Shown here piece after piece: positions 1-8,591 of a stretch of DNA of 64,000 bases. The notes below the pieces were generated by a model. That model made no database searches. It was not told the origin of the DNA and worked only from the letters and a program-made list of their open reading frames with translations. Origin of the DNA: Nitrospirales bacterium. GTDB taxonomy: Bacteria > Nitrospirota > Nitrospiria > Nitrospirales > UBA8639. The position numbers were made by a program, and so were the translations under genes. The stretch covers positions 124,001 through 188,000 of the forward strand of contig JAJEJG010000013.1 in assembly GCA_022828225.1 (NCBI GenBank), written 5' to 3'. How positions within the stretch are numbered: the stretch's first letter is position 1; each line of letters opens with the position of its first letter.

Positions 1-75
1 CTCCAGGCCCTCCGGCGTTTCAAGGAAGAGGTGGAGTGCCGGAAGTTTCCCACCGATCAGGAAAGCTATCAGTAG
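1..75 (+). CDS. panB: 3' end of panB, 3-methyl-2-oxobutanoate hydroxymethyltransferase (partial)
   Basis: An open frame runs in from the left edge and stops with TAG at 73-75, giving 24 codons that end RKFPTDQESYQ. PanB proteins typically end with an amphipathic helix (A-x-R-x-F-x-x-E-V) followed by FP-x-x-E-x-S-Y/F, and this tail fits that pattern. PanB transfers a hydroxymethyl group from methylene-tetrahydrofolate to ketoisovalerate in pantothenate synthesis. Only the C-terminus is visible, so the call rests on this short signature. The gene is followed by about 100 bases without features and then the purA promoter. Confidence 0.6.
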   Translation, partial: LQALRRFKEEVECRKFPTDQESYQ

Positions 76-178
76 ATTCAATTAAACAGTTTGTGGTCGG
101 TCGGTGCGCGGCCTGCGAGTGCCTCATGCGGTCATGTGCGCACGAGTCTGCGTGGCCCACCAATGCCCATCCACGCTA

Positions 179-207
179 TTGACAAATACTGAAGGGGGCC
201 CTAGGAT
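179..207 (+). promoter_or_regulatory. Sigma-70-type promoter of purA
   Basis: TTGACA (179-184), a 17-base spacer and TAGGAT (202-207) form a near-consensus promoter. Transcription would start near 213-215, only a few bases before the hairpin at 217-249 and about 65 bases before the purA ATG. Confidence 0.7.
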
Positions 208-216
208 CGTTCGATG

Positions 217-249
217 GGCTCTGGCATCAGGTTGGCCGGGGCCTTTTTT
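217..249 (+). terminator. Promoter-proximal terminator-like hairpin in the purA leader
   Basis: GGCTCTGGC (217-225) pairs over nine positions (two G-U) with GCCGGGGCC (235-243), and six T follow at 244-249. The shape is that of an intrinsic terminator. It lies between the promoter at 179-207 and the gene, so it could attenuate purA, protect the mRNA 5' end, or stop read-through from panB. The same layout recurs at rimP. Confidence 0.5.
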
Positions 250-278
250 GTGACTATTTTCCGGAAAAGGCTGGATCC

Positions 279-1598
279 ATGGGAAATTTGGTGGTTATTG
301 GCTCCCAGTGGGGAGATGAAGGCAAGGGAAAAATCGTCGATATCCTGGCTCGGGAGGCGGATCTGATCGTGCGCTTCCAGGGCGGCTCCAATGCCGGGCA
401 TACGGTCGTCACGAAGAAAGGCACGTTCGTCTTTCACTTGATTCCCTCCGGAATCCTGTCCAGGGGAAAACAGTGTGTCTTGAGCAACGGCGTGGTGGTC
501 GACCCGGGGGCCTTGATCGAAGAACTGGACCAACTGGCGGCCCAGGGCATCAAGGTGGGGCGGAATTTTGCCATCAGCCAGCGCGCGCATTTGATCATGC
601 CGTATCATAAGGCCATCGACAAAGCCGCGGAAAAGGCCAAGGGCGCTCGCCGGATCGGGACCACCGGCAAGGGAATCGGCCCGGCCTACGTGGATAAAAT
701 GGCGCGTATCGGGATTCGGATGGGCGACCTGCTCGATCCCGAAGGGTTTCGGGACAAAGTGGAACGGAGTTTGGCCGAAATCAACATTTTTCTCCGGCAC
801 GTCTACGGCGTGCGCGTGTTTCAGGCCGACCGGATTTGCGAAGAATATCTGGCCTATGCCCGACGCCTGGCTCCGTACATGACGGATGATTCCTTGCTGA
901 TCCACAAGGCCATGGAAAGCGGGCGGCGCGTGCTTTTTGAAGGGGCCCAGGGGACGCACCTGGACGTGGATCTGGGGACGTATCCTTTTGTGACGTCCTC
1001 CAATGCCTGTGCCGGGGGCGCATGTACCGGAGGAGGGGTGGGCCCGACGAGAATCGACGCGGTGCTGGGCGTCACCAAAGCCTATACCACGCGCGTGGGC
1101 AGCGGGCCGTTTCCCACGGAGTTGTCCGATGACGTGGGTAGCGGGCTGCAGGAGCGCGGGCAGGAATTCGGTGCGACCACGGGCCGGGCCCGTCGGTGTG
1201 GATGGTTGGATGCGGTGCTGTTGCGCTACGCGGTCCGGGTGAACGGCTGCACGTCGCTGGCGGTGACGAAACTGGACGTGTTGGATGGGGCGCCGGAACT
1301 CAAAATTGCGGTCGGGTATCGTCATCATGGCAAACTGCATCGTGAAATGCCCGTCGATTCGCGTATCCTCGCGCAGTGCGAACCCGTATATGAAGTGCTC
1401 CCGGGATGGAGAGGGACGACGACCGGCGCGACGTCCTATAAGACGTTGCCGGTTGAAGCCAAGCGGTATTTGAGGCGCATCAAGGCTCTCACGTCCTGCC
1501 CGATCGACATCGTCTCAACGGGCTCTCATCGGGAACATACGATCATGCTGAAGAACCCCATGACGCATCGGCGCAAACTTTCCCAAGTCAGCGCCTGA
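279..1598 (+). CDS. purA: Adenylosuccinate synthetase
   Basis: PurA condenses IMP with aspartate using GTP to give adenylosuccinate, the first committed step to AMP, in the cytosol. The 439-residue product has the usual family length. The phosphate-binding signature QWGDEGKGK lies at residues 10-18 with catalytic Asp13, and NAGH gives His41, the same numbering as in the E. coli enzyme. Conserved GTTGKGIGP and the C-terminal STG-x-x-R base-binding segment are present. The ATG at 279 is preceded by an AAAAGG stretch and directly follows a leader hairpin. It stands between the panB 3' end and tRNA-Lys and appears monocistronic. Confidence 0.97.
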   Translation: MGNLVVIGSQWGDEGKGKIVDILAREADLIVRFQGGSNAGHTVVTKKGTFVFHLIPSGILSRGKQCVLSNGVVVDPGALIEELDQLAAQGIKVGRNFAISQRAHLIMPYHKAIDKAAEKAKGARRIGTTGKGIGPAYVDKMARIGIRMGDLLDPEGFRDKVERSLAEINIFLRHVYGVRVFQADRICEEYLAYARRLAPYMTDDSLLIHKAMESGRRVLFEGAQGTHLDVDLGTYPFVTSSNACAGGACTGGGVGPTRIDAVLGVTKAYTTRVGSGPFPTELSDDVGSGLQERGQEFGATTGRARRCGWLDAVLLRYAVRVNGCTSLAVTKLDVLDGAPELKIAVGYRHHGKLHREMPVDSRILAQCEPVYEVLPGWRGTTTGATSYKTLPVEAKRYLRRIKALTSCPIDIVSTGSHREHTIMLKNPMTHRRKLSQVSA

Positions 1599-1640
1599 CA
1601 CAAGCATGGCCCTACGGTTGAGCCTGCGGGGCTCCGGCGT

Positions 1641-1669
1641 TTGACAACCCCGGGAGCGGTTGTTAGCAT
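1641..1669 (+). promoter_or_regulatory. Promoter of tRNA-Lys
   Basis: Consensus TTGACA (1641-1646), a 17-base spacer and TAGCAT (1664-1669) end 11 bases before the first tRNA nucleotide, the expected distance for a tRNA promoter with a very short 5' leader. Confidence 0.75.
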
Positions 1670-1680
1670 CCGGTGCTGGT

Positions 1681-1756
1681 GAGCCGCTAGCTCAGTTGGC
1701 AGAGCATCGCCCTTTTAAGGCGAGGGCCCTCGGTTCGAGCCCGAGGCGGCTCACCA
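1681..1756 (+). tRNA. tRNA-Lys (anticodon TTT)
   Basis: A full cloverleaf can be folded by eye: acceptor arms GAGCCGC/GCGGCTC, D-stem GCTC/GAGC, anticodon stem TCGCC/GGCGA with loop CTTTTAA (anticodon TTT), and T-stem CTCGG/CCGAG with loop TTCGAGC. The encoded 3' end is ACCA. The T-loop and stem lengths are canonical. Confidence 0.97.
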
Positions 1757-1875
1757 TTTTTGACGAAGCGACGAGTCTTCTGCCGTACCGGAATTCCATC
1801 CTTCCCCAATGTGGATGCCCGACGGAGGATGAGTGGTGTCGGCAGAAACCTGAGACTGGCGGAAGGATGCCTATC

Positions 1876-1905
1876 TTGCCTTCGGTCAGGGAGAAATGCT
1901 AAGGT
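1876..1905 (+). promoter_or_regulatory. Candidate promoter of the rimP-nusA-infB operon
   Basis: TTGCCT (1876-1881), an 18-base spacer and TAAGGT (1900-1905). Initiation near 1911 would place the conserved-looking hairpin of 1915-1936 at the very 5' end of the transcript. The -35 is one mismatch from consensus. A TTGACA also occurs at 1907-1912 but has no usable -10 because the hairpin follows. Confidence 0.5.
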
Positions 1906-1914
1906 CTTGACAGT

Positions 1915-1941
1915 AAAGTGGGCGGAAGCCCACTTTTTTTT
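1915..1941 (+). terminator. Leader hairpin with U-run upstream of rimP (rimP-leader type)
   Basis: AAAGTGGGC (1915-1923) and GCCCACTTT (1928-1936) form a perfect 9-bp stem closed by a GGAA (GNRA) tetraloop, with an eight-T run at 1934-1941. A GTGGGC/GCCCAC terminator-like hairpin just before rimP is known from other bacteria, where it has been treated as a rimP leader RNA. It may attenuate this operon or end transcripts coming from tRNA-Lys. Confidence 0.65.
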
Positions 1942-1990
1942 GCGTTGCTGTTCTCCCGAAAAGCATCCCGGAAGGCGTGGAATTTCGGAA

Positions 1991-2464
1991 ATGAACGGGC
2001 TGGAGAGCCAAGTCCAGCGTATCGCCGAGCCGATTGCCAAGGCCCTTCGCCTTGACATTGTCGACATCGAGTGTCACGGCAAGGGAGCCAAAACCATCGT
2101 GCGGGTGTTCGTGGAGAAAGAGGGAGGCATCGGGATTCAGGATTGTGAACAGCTTCACCATTCGCTCGGGCGAGCGCTTGACGTGGCCGATCCGGTTCCG
2201 CACGCCTATCGTCTCGAGGTGTCATCTCCGGGTCTCGATCGCCCGCTGAAACAGCGAAAGGACTATGATCAGGCGGTCGGACTGAACATTCGAGTCAAGG
2301 TCCATGCCCCCGTTCAGGGGAAGGGAACGGTGATCGGTCAGTTGACCGAGGTCGATGACCGAGGCATTACTCTGCAGGTACCGGTGCGAAAATCGAGGAT
2401 GTCGCGACAGGTGGTTCTTGAATGGGATGCCGTCGCCCAGGCTAAACGCGAAATCGAATGGTAA
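1991..2464 (+). CDS. rimP: Ribosome maturation factor RimP
   Basis: RimP (DUF150, formerly YhbC/P15a) assists late 30S subunit assembly. The 157-residue product shows an N-terminal alpha/beta domain with the family pattern VDIECHGKG...VRVFVEKEGG and the conserved SSPGLDRPL at the domain boundary, then a C-terminal SH3-like half. I chose the ATG at 1991 because it lies beyond the leader hairpin and begins MNGLESQVQRIAEP, as typical RimP proteins do. An upstream in-frame start near 1760 would translate the tRNA flank and the hairpin. It is the first gene of the nusA-infB operon. Confidence 0.93.
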   Translation: MNGLESQVQRIAEPIAKALRLDIVDIECHGKGAKTIVRVFVEKEGGIGIQDCEQLHHSLGRALDVADPVPHAYRLEVSSPGLDRPLKQRKDYDQAVGLNIRVKVHAPVQGKGTVIGQLTEVDDRGITLQVPVRKSRMSRQVVLEWDAVAQAKREIEW

Positions 2465-2534
2465 CGGAGGGCTTGAAAGAGGGTGAAGCAGTCGAGTCTG
2501 AGCCGATTACGGATCAGCACGAAGAGGGGCGGTT

Positions 2535-3749
2535 ATGAAGCGTGAACTGATGGCAGTCATCGAACAAGTGGGGCGCGAAAAAGGTATTGATAAACATCGG
2601 GTGCTTGCGGCCGTGGAATCTGCGCTGCTGACCGCGGCGAAGAAACGGTATGGCAACAACGAGAATATTCAGGTCCAAATCGATCCGGAAACCGGGGAAA
2701 TTTCCATCGTGTCCTTGAAGACCATTGCGGATCAGATCACCGATACCAATGCCCAGATTTCTCTGGAGGAAGCGCGGTCCATTGATGGCGAAGCTGAATT
2801 GGGCGATGAAATCGGCTCGCTCATCGAGGTCGAGGAATTCGGGCGGATCGCGGCGCAGGCGGCGAAACAGGTGATCTGTCAAAAAGTCAGGGAAGCCACG
2901 TGGGAGGCGGTCGAAAGGGAATACTCCAAGCGCGAGGGAGAATTGGTGCATGGCATCATCCTTGGGCAGGAACGTCGGAACTACCTGGTGGAAATCGGAA
3001 AGACCGAAGCCGTCTTACCCGTTCACGAACAAATTCCCCGTGAGGTTCACCGTCGAGGGGACCGCGTTCGGGCGTTGTTGCTGGAAGTGCGCCGGACCCC
3101 GAAAGACGTCCAGGTGATTCTGTCCCGAGCCCACCCGCAGTTCGTGGTCCGGCTCTTTCAATTGGAGGTGCCGGAGGTCACGGAAAAAATTCTGGAAATT
3201 AAAGGGGTCGTGCGTGAACCCGGGGATCGGACCAAGATCGCGGTGTTCTCCAAGGATAAAGCCGTGGATCCGGTCGGCGCCTGCGTGGGGATTAAGGGTT
3301 CCCGTGTCCAGGCCATCGTGCGGGAACTCAAGGGAGAAAAGATCGACATCATCCCGTGGACCACGGACCCCCGCGTGTTTATCGGCGAAGCGTTGAACCC
3401 GGCCTCCATCGAGAAAGTCGGCATCGACGAGGAGAAAAAGGCAGCCCTGGTGGTGGTGGCGGATTCGCAATTGTCGCTGGCCATCGGGAAAAACGGGCAA
3501 AACGTCCGACTTGCCGCCAAATTGACGGGATGGAAAATCGACATCATCAGCGTCAGTGAGTATGAAAAAGAAAAACTCGAGCGGGAACGGGAAATCAAGG
3601 CCGCCTTGGCCGAGGAAACCGCGGCGCAACTGGAACAGGAGACCGGCACCGAAAAGCCGTCGTCGACTACGGCGGGTGACGGGGAGACGGATGAACCGCT
3701 CAAGGTGGCGTCCGGAGAGACGGTTGAATCCGGGGAGGCGTCCGCGTAA
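2535..3749 (+). CDS. nusA: Transcription termination/antitermination factor NusA
   Basis: NusA binds RNA polymerase and nascent RNA and modulates pausing, termination and antitermination. The 404-residue protein has the N-terminal polymerase-binding domain (about 1-125), an S1 domain (about 130-205), KH1 with VGACVGIKGSR, and KH2 with LAIGKNGQNVRLAAKLTGW. The tail after about 350 is a Glu/Thr/Ser-rich low-complexity stretch, without the two acidic repeats of enteric NusA. This short form is common outside gammaproteobacteria. The ATG at 2535 follows a GAGGGG ribosome-binding site. The gene is 70 bases after rimP and 9 bases before infB. Confidence 0.97.
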   Translation: MKRELMAVIEQVGREKGIDKHRVLAAVESALLTAAKKRYGNNENIQVQIDPETGEISIVSLKTIADQITDTNAQISLEEARSIDGEAELGDEIGSLIEVEEFGRIAAQAAKQVICQKVREATWEAVEREYSKREGELVHGIILGQERRNYLVEIGKTEAVLPVHEQIPREVHRRGDRVRALLLEVRRTPKDVQVILSRAHPQFVVRLFQLEVPEVTEKILEIKGVVREPGDRTKIAVFSKDKAVDPVGACVGIKGSRVQAIVRELKGEKIDIIPWTTDPRVFIGEALNPASIEKVGIDEEKKAALVVVADSQLSLAIGKNGQNVRLAAKLTGWKIDIISVSEYEKEKLEREREIKAALAEETAAQLEQETGTEKPSSTTAGDGETDEPLKVASGETVESGEASA

Positions 3750-3758
3750 CGAATCACG

Positions 3759-6311
3759 ATGCGAGTTTACGAATTAGCCAAAAAGCTGGAGAAGGAAAGC
3801 AAGGTCCTGATTGCCGAACTGAGCAAATTGGGCATTGCGGTTTCCTCCCACAGCAATACCTTGAGTGAGGAGGACCTCCAGAAAGCCTTGAAAGCGCTTT
3901 CGGGCAAGGCGGCCCCGCCGACACCGGTGCGGAAGAAGGCAACCGGATCGTACAAACCCGGCAAAACCGCGAAAAAACCGTCGGCTTCGCCCGCCAAGGC
4001 ACGTAGCCAAGCCGCTCGGGAAAAGGAAAAGGCTGCGGAAGAGGAAGTTCGTAAACCCGAGAAGAAACACATTTTAATCAAGCGACGAAAAGTAGAAGTT
4101 ATTCCTCCTTCCGACCCCGAGACCGTGGCAGAAGAAGCGTCTCCGGGAGACGGCATCAGCTCCGTGATCGCCAAGAGCGAACCCGTGGACCCGGTGCCCG
4201 TGACCGATGAGCCCCCGGAAGTTGCAGCCGTTAATCAGGCCTTGGCTCCAGAAGCGACGCTTCCCGACGTCGGACCGTCGAGCGAAGACAAAGCCTCGCC
4301 CGTGGCTGTCGGTGAGCCGGCCACACTGCAACCTGAACAAACGGTTGACGAGCCCAAGAAAATCAAGGAAGAGGAGAAACCGAAAAAGAGTCGGAAGGCC
4401 GGGAAACCGCGTGATGCGGACCTCTTTGCCGAGATCTATGAAGATGCGGCTCGCTGGCAGGATCTTCGTCCCCTGCCTACCCTCAGACGGGAAGAACGTA
4501 CTCGTCACGTCCCTTCGGCCACGCCGACCGAAATCACGAAACCCAGACGAAAGACCGTCAAGCTGTCGTCGGGTATCACGGTGAAGGAGTTTGCCGAACA
4601 TTTGGGCATCCGGGCGGCTGACGTGATTCGCAGGTTAATGGAAGTGGGTGTCGGTCTGACGCTGAATCAGCCCATGGATCTGGATGCCGGTGCGCTGATT
4701 GCCGAAGGACTCGGGATTCAGGTTGAGATTCAGACGGAAAAAGAAGGCGAAGCATTGTTGGAAGAAATGCTTGAGCCGACGACCGAGTCACAATTTACGC
4801 CTCGGGCTCCGGTGGTGACCATTATGGGACACGTGGATCATGGGAAAACGTCGTTGCTCGATGCAATCCGTCAGACGAAGGTCACGCAACAGGAAGCCGG
4901 GGGCATCACGCAACATATCGGCGCCTACTCTGTGCAGGTAGGGGAAAAAAGCGTCACCTTCCTGGATACCCCCGGCCACGAAGCGTTTACGGCCATGAGA
5001 GCACGCGGGGCACAAGTCACCGATATCGTGGTCTTGGTGGTGGCCGCGGATGACGGTGTCATGCCGCAAACCCTCGAGGCCGCGAATCATGCGCAGGCCG
5101 CCGGTGTTCCGATCGTGGTGGCCGTCAACAAGATCGATAAACCCGGAGCCAATCCGGATCGAATCAAGCAGAGCCTGTCGGAACAGGGCCTCGTTCCCGA
5201 ATCCTGGGGCGGACAGACGATCTACGTGGAAGTGTCGGCGAAAGAAAAACTGGGGTTGGACACGTTATTGGATATGTTATTGCTGCAAGCCGAGGTCATG
5301 GAGTTGAAGACGGATATGACCCAACCCACGAAGGGGGTTGTGTTGGAAGCCAAGTTGGATCGAGGTCGTGGTCCCGTGGCTACCGTCCTTGTCGAAAGCG
5401 GAACACTGGCAATCGGAGCTGCGTACGTGGTGGGGGCGACCAGCGGCCGTGTCCGCGCACTGGTGTCGCATGACGGGAAGAAAATCCGTGAGGCCGGAGC
5501 CTCGACCCCCGTGGAGGTGATTGGTTTATTGGGGTTGCCGGCGGCAGGCGATCAATTGGTCGTCGTGAAAGATGAGCGGGTGGCCCGGGAGATCGCCGAG
5601 TCCCGGCACCAAAAGCGGCGGACGGCGGAGCTTGGGACCGGCCCCGGCCGGCTCACGTTGGACGCCTTGTTTGCCCAAGGTCAGGAGTTGGACAGGAAAG
5701 AACTGGCGGTATTGGTGAAAGCGGATGCCCAAGGATCAGTCGGAGCCTTATGCGAATCTATCGCCAAGATTTCTTCCGAAACCGTCAAGGTGCAGATTAT
5801 TCATCGGGGCGTGGGAGGCATCACCGAATCGGACGTGTTGCTGGCGTCCGCGTCGAAGGCGCTGGTGGTTGGATTTCACATTCGTCCGGACCCGAAAGCC
5901 ACGGCGCTCGCCGAACGCGAGGGCGTGGAAGTCCGGCTCCATACCGTCATTTACAATGCGATCGCCGACGTCAAAGCCGCGGCCGAGGGTTTGCTGGACC
6001 CGACCTTCACGGAACGCGTGTTGGGACGGGCGGAGGTTCGACAGGTCTTTTCGATCCCCAAAGTCGGCTCGATCGCCGGCTGTTACGTGACGAACGGGCA
6101 TATTGCCCGCGCGAGTGAGGGCGTTCGCTTGTTGCGTGACAGCGTGGTCGTCTATGAAGGGAAATTGGGCTCGCTGCGGCGCTTTAAAGACGACGTCCGG
6201 GAAGTGCAGCAAGGGTATGAATGCGGGATCGGCATCGAAAACTTCAATGATGTTAAAGCCGGCGACGTGATTGAAGCGTACGTCTTTGATAAAGAGACGG
6301 CTAAATTGTAA
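3759..6311 (+). CDS. infB: Translation initiation factor IF-2
   Basis: IF-2 is the GTPase that places initiator fMet-tRNA on the ribosome and promotes subunit joining. The 850 residues begin with an IF2_N helix bundle ([10 protein letters not shown]). A long Lys/Pro/Glu-rich linker follows (about 50-265), then a second IF2_N module ([12 protein letters not shown]). In the G domain, G1 GHVDHGKT is at 357-364, with DTPGHE and NKID further on. Domains II-IV follow, ending in the usual IEAYVFDKE. The second IF2_N copy and the linker account for the length. It is translated from an ATG nine bases after nusA. Confidence 0.97.
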   Translation: MRVYELAKKLEKESKVLIAELSKLGIAVSSHSNTLSEEDLQKALKALSGKAAPPTPVRKKATGSYKPGKTAKKPSASPAKARSQAAREKEKAAEEEVRKPEKKHILIKRRKVEVIPPSDPETVAEEASPGDGISSVIAKSEPVDPVPVTDEPPEVAAVNQALAPEATLPDVGPSSEDKASPVAVGEPATLQPEQTVDEPKKIKEEEKPKKSRKAGKPRDADLFAEIYEDAARWQDLRPLPTLRREERTRHVPSATPTEITKPRRKTVKLSSGITVKEFAEHLGIRAADVIRRLMEVGVGLTLNQPMDLDAGALIAEGLGIQVEIQTEKEGEALLEEMLEPTTESQFTPRAPVVTIMGHVDHGKTSLLDAIRQTKVTQQEAGGITQHIGAYSVQVGEKSVTFLDTPGHEAFTAMRARGAQVTDIVVLVVAADDGVMPQTLEAANHAQAAGVPIVVAVNKIDKPGANPDRIKQSLSEQGLVPESWGGQTIYVEVSAKEKLGLDTLLDMLLLQAEVMELKTDMTQPTKGVVLEAKLDRGRGPVATVLVESGTLAIGAAYVVGATSGRVRALVSHDGKKIREAGASTPVEVIGLLGLPAAGDQLVVVKDERVAREIAESRHQKRRTAELGTGPGRLTLDALFAQGQELDRKELAVLVKADAQGSVGALCESIAKISSETVKVQIIHRGVGGITESDVLLASASKALVVGFHIRPDPKATALAEREGVEVRLHTVIYNAIADVKAAAEGLLDPTFTERVLGRAEVRQVFSIPKVGSIAGCYVTNGHIARASEGVRLLRDSVVVYEGKLGSLRRFKDDVREVQQGYECGIGIENFNDVKAGDVIEAYVFDKETAKL

Positions 6312-6365
6312 TCCTGCGGCATGGCCGGCCCGTGTCATGGATGTCGCGAGCCGTGCTGAAAACTG

Positions 6366-6647
6366 ATGGTGGTTGGAGTTTGTCGGATAGAATTGCATTT
6401 TCCCGAAGGGCATTCGCTGAAATCGAAACGTCAGATTCTGTCCAGCCTCAAAGCCCGTCTGTGCCGGACGTTCAAAGTGTCGGTGGCCGAACTTGGCGAT
6501 CATGATCTGTGGCAACGGTCCGTGTTGGGCATTGCCTGTATTGCAAATGAATCGAGTCACGTGAATCGGGTTCTCGATCAGGCGATGAATATGATTCGAG
6601 CCACTCCGACGTTGGAATTGCTCGATTTTCGCATCGAACTCTTGTAG
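6366..6647 (+). CDS. DUF503 family protein (YlxP-like)
   Basis: A 93-residue protein of the DUF503 family, which typically sits between infB and rbfA. YlxP of Gram-positives is implicated in ribosome assembly, but the molecular role is not settled. The family pattern is visible: MVVGVCRIELHFP, SLKSKRQ, then a ferredoxin-like beta-alpha-beta fold containing VAELGDHDLWQRSVLGIACI. The ATG at 6366 is 55 bases after infB, with no strong Shine-Dalgarno, so translation may depend on the upstream genes. Confidence 0.85.
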   Translation: MVVGVCRIELHFPEGHSLKSKRQILSSLKARLCRTFKVSVAELGDHDLWQRSVLGIACIANESSHVNRVLDQAMNMIRATPTLELLDFRIELL

Positions 6648-6669
6648 GGCGGGAAGAAGCGCGAGTGTC

Positions 6670-7080
6670 GTGTCGAAACCGGCGTATAAGCGATCAGTCA
6701 GGGTGGCTGATCAAATCAGAATGGAGGTCGCGGACATTCTTGCCAGAAAATGCAAGGATCCCCGGCTCCGGTTCGTGACGGTCACCGACGTGGAGATGAA
6801 CAACGATCTGCGGAAAGCCTACGTCTACGTATCCTTGCTGGGGAACGACGTCGAAACGGACACCGTCGGTAGGATTCTCGACAATGCGTCCGGTTTCGTT
6901 CGGTTGGAATTGGGCCGGCGCTTGGAGTTGCGCTATACGCCGGAAGTCTCATTTTGGTTCGACTCGAGCGGCTCACGAGCGGACAAGATCGACCGGCTTC
7001 TTGATACCGTACTTCCTGAGGATGAATCGGGGCGCACGGGAACCGGTTGGGGCGAATCCGGTGACAAGGGCCGGGCATGA
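6670..7080 (+). CDS. rbfA: 30S ribosome-binding factor RbfA
   Basis: RbfA binds the neck of immature 30S subunits during 16S rRNA maturation and cold adaptation. The 136-residue product starts at GTG 6670 (MSKPAYKRSVRVADQIRMEV). It shows the single type-II KH-like fold with DPRLRFVTVTDVEMNNDLRKAYVYVS and the LRYTPEVSFWFD segment typical of the family. A short basic Gly/Arg tail follows. Its stop overlaps the truB start by four bases (ATGA), implying translational coupling. Confidence 0.93.
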   Translation: MSKPAYKRSVRVADQIRMEVADILARKCKDPRLRFVTVTDVEMNNDLRKAYVYVSLLGNDVETDTVGRILDNASGFVRLELGRRLELRYTPEVSFWFDSSGSRADKIDRLLDTVLPEDESGRTGTGWGESGDKGRA

Positions 7081-8054
7081 TGGCGGAATGCCTCGATAGC
7101 CGTCCTTCAGACAGGGTGGTATCGGTTGTGCCGCACGGCGTCCTGAACGTGTCGAAGCCCGCCGGGTGGACGTCGCACGACGTCGTGGCCAAAGTTCGCC
7201 GCCTTCTCCAGGTCCGAAAGGTCGGGCACGCGGGGACCTTGGATCCCGAAGCCGTTGGCGTACTTCCAGTTCTGCTGGGGAAAGGGACGAGACTCTCGGC
7301 CTTTCTGCTGCATTGGGACAAGGAATACGAGGCCGTCTTGCGTCTGGGGCAGGAGACCACGACTCAAGACGCCGCGGGCGCTGTCGTGCGCGAGTGTCCC
7401 GTCCCAGAGTTGCGTCCCGAGACCGTTCATGAGGCTGTTGCGCAATTTTGCGGTGAACAGCAGCAGGTACCGCCTATGTATTCGGCGGTCAAAATCGGAG
7501 GACAGCCGCTGTATAAAGCGGCTCGTGCAGGCAAGACCGTTGAGCGTCAGGCACGCCCCGTGACCATTTATCACATTGAAGTCCGGACGTTGTCCTTGCC
7601 TTACGTCACACTGCGCGTTTGCTGTTCCAAGGGCACGTACATTCGCACATTATGCGCGGATATCGGCCGGGTACTGGGTGTGGGGGGGCATCTGAGTCAA
7701 CTGACGCGCACTCGAGTGGGACCGTTTCACCTCGACCAGGCATGGCCGCTTGATGACATCGGACGTGTCGATGACCTGTTCGAGCGCCCGGGAGTGTTCT
7801 TGAGTCTCGACGAAGCGTTGGCCGACCTTCCGGCCGTGGTCGTTCAGCCCGGGATGGTCGAAAAAGTCTTGAATGGCGCGCCCGTTTCGGACGCGGCCCT
7901 ATGGTCGGAGGATCATCCGGAGAAGTCCGTGGAGACGTTGATTCGGGTGAAAGACGATATGGGGCGATTACTGGCCCTGGGCAAATGGGCCCCATCGACG
8001 TCTGATGGACCAAAACATCAATTACGGATGGTCAAAGTGTTTGCGGAGTCGTAA
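7077..8054 (+). CDS. truB: tRNA pseudouridine(55) synthase TruB
   Basis: TruB converts U55 in the T-loop of tRNAs to pseudouridine and also helps tRNA folding. The 325-residue protein contains GVLNVSKPAGWTSHDVV, the catalytic motif HAGTLDPEAVGVLP with the nucleophile Asp56, the RNA-binding GTYIRTLCADIG segment and a C-terminal PUA-like region. The first about 20 residues (MMAECLDSRPSDRVVSVVPH) precede the conserved core and could be partly untranslated if a later start is used. The annotated ATG overlaps the rbfA stop, which favours it. Confidence 0.95.
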   Translation: MMAECLDSRPSDRVVSVVPHGVLNVSKPAGWTSHDVVAKVRRLLQVRKVGHAGTLDPEAVGVLPVLLGKGTRLSAFLLHWDKEYEAVLRLGQETTTQDAAGAVVRECPVPELRPETVHEAVAQFCGEQQQVPPMYSAVKIGGQPLYKAARAGKTVERQARPVTIYHIEVRTLSLPYVTLRVCCSKGTYIRTLCADIGRVLGVGGHLSQLTRTRVGPFHLDQAWPLDDIGRVDDLFERPGVFLSLDEALADLPAVVVQPGMVEKVLNGAPVSDAALWSEDHPEKSVETLIRVKDDMGRLLALGKWAPSTSDGPKHQLRMVKVFAES

Positions 8055-8104
8055 CTCCCGTTTCATGAAACGAAAACACTGAAAGAAGGAAAAAGGAGGC
8101 TGGT

Positions 8105-8374
8105 ATGGCAGCGGTCAAGCAAGCAAAATCGGATATCGTGCAGCAACATCGCGCGCATGAACGGGATACGGGTTCGTCGGAGGTGCAGGTTGCTTTGTTG
8201 ACGAATCGCATTACCTATTTGACCGACCATTTGCGCACGCATAAAAAGGATCATCATTCGCGACACGGGTTGCTGAAAATGGTGAGCCTGCGCCGGCGTT
8301 TGTTGGATTATCTGCATCGAAAAGACGTCGGTCGCTATCGCGCCCTGCTCGGTAAATTAGGGCTGCGGAAATAG
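8105..8374 (+). CDS. rpsO: 30S ribosomal protein S15
   Basis: The 89-residue protein has exactly the usual S15 length. It shows the helical core with [37 protein letters not shown] and RRRLLDYL that binds the three-way junction of the 16S rRNA central domain. A strong Shine-Dalgarno (AAAGGAGG) lies before the ATG at 8105. It follows truB by 50 bases and precedes pnp, an order seen widely. S15 often represses its own mRNA, but no specific operator could be recognised here. Confidence 0.97.
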   Translation: MAAVKQAKSDIVQQHRAHERDTGSSEVQVALLTNRITYLTDHLRTHKKDHHSRHGLLKMVSLRRRLLDYLHRKDVGRYRALLGKLGLRK

Positions 8375-8417
8375 TCACCCGTTTCAATGGGGTGTCACGA
8401 AGGCTGGAAGGAAAGAA

Positions 8418-8559
8418 GGAACCTCTGATTTATTGTGATAGCGGGATGGAGGGCAAGGCGTCCCGGAGCGAAACCCGAGGCTTATCAGAGAGATAAGTGA
8501 GGGTTGAGCGAGGACACAACGCAGCCATACGCCCGATAGTGCAATAAAGCAGAGGTTCC
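8418..8559 (+). repeat. 142-bp MITE-like palindromic element between rpsO and pnp
   Basis: Terminal inverted repeats GGAACCTCTGATTTATTG (8418-8435) and CAATAAAGCAGAGGTTCC (8542-8559) match at 17 of 18 positions. Inside are nested complementary segments (GTCC/GGAC, AACCC/GGGTT, CTTATC/GATAAG around an AGAGA loop), so the whole element can fold as one long hairpin. AGAA flanks it on both sides, a possible 4-bp target duplication. No ORF is inside. It fills nearly all the rpsO-pnp spacer, so its RNA form would lie in the pnp leader. Confidence 0.7.
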
Positions 8560-8591
8560 AGAAGACAAGAAGGCAAAAAGGAGAGAAGTAC

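Noticed and set aside
201-1340. Long open frame antisense to purA
   Set aside because: It is Arg/His/Pro-rich, lacks a ribosome-binding site and any domain, and mirrors a complete, well conserved gene in GC-rich DNA.
1760-1990. N-terminal extension of rimP
   Set aside because: It would translate the tRNA flank and the leader hairpin with U-run; no RimP homology there.
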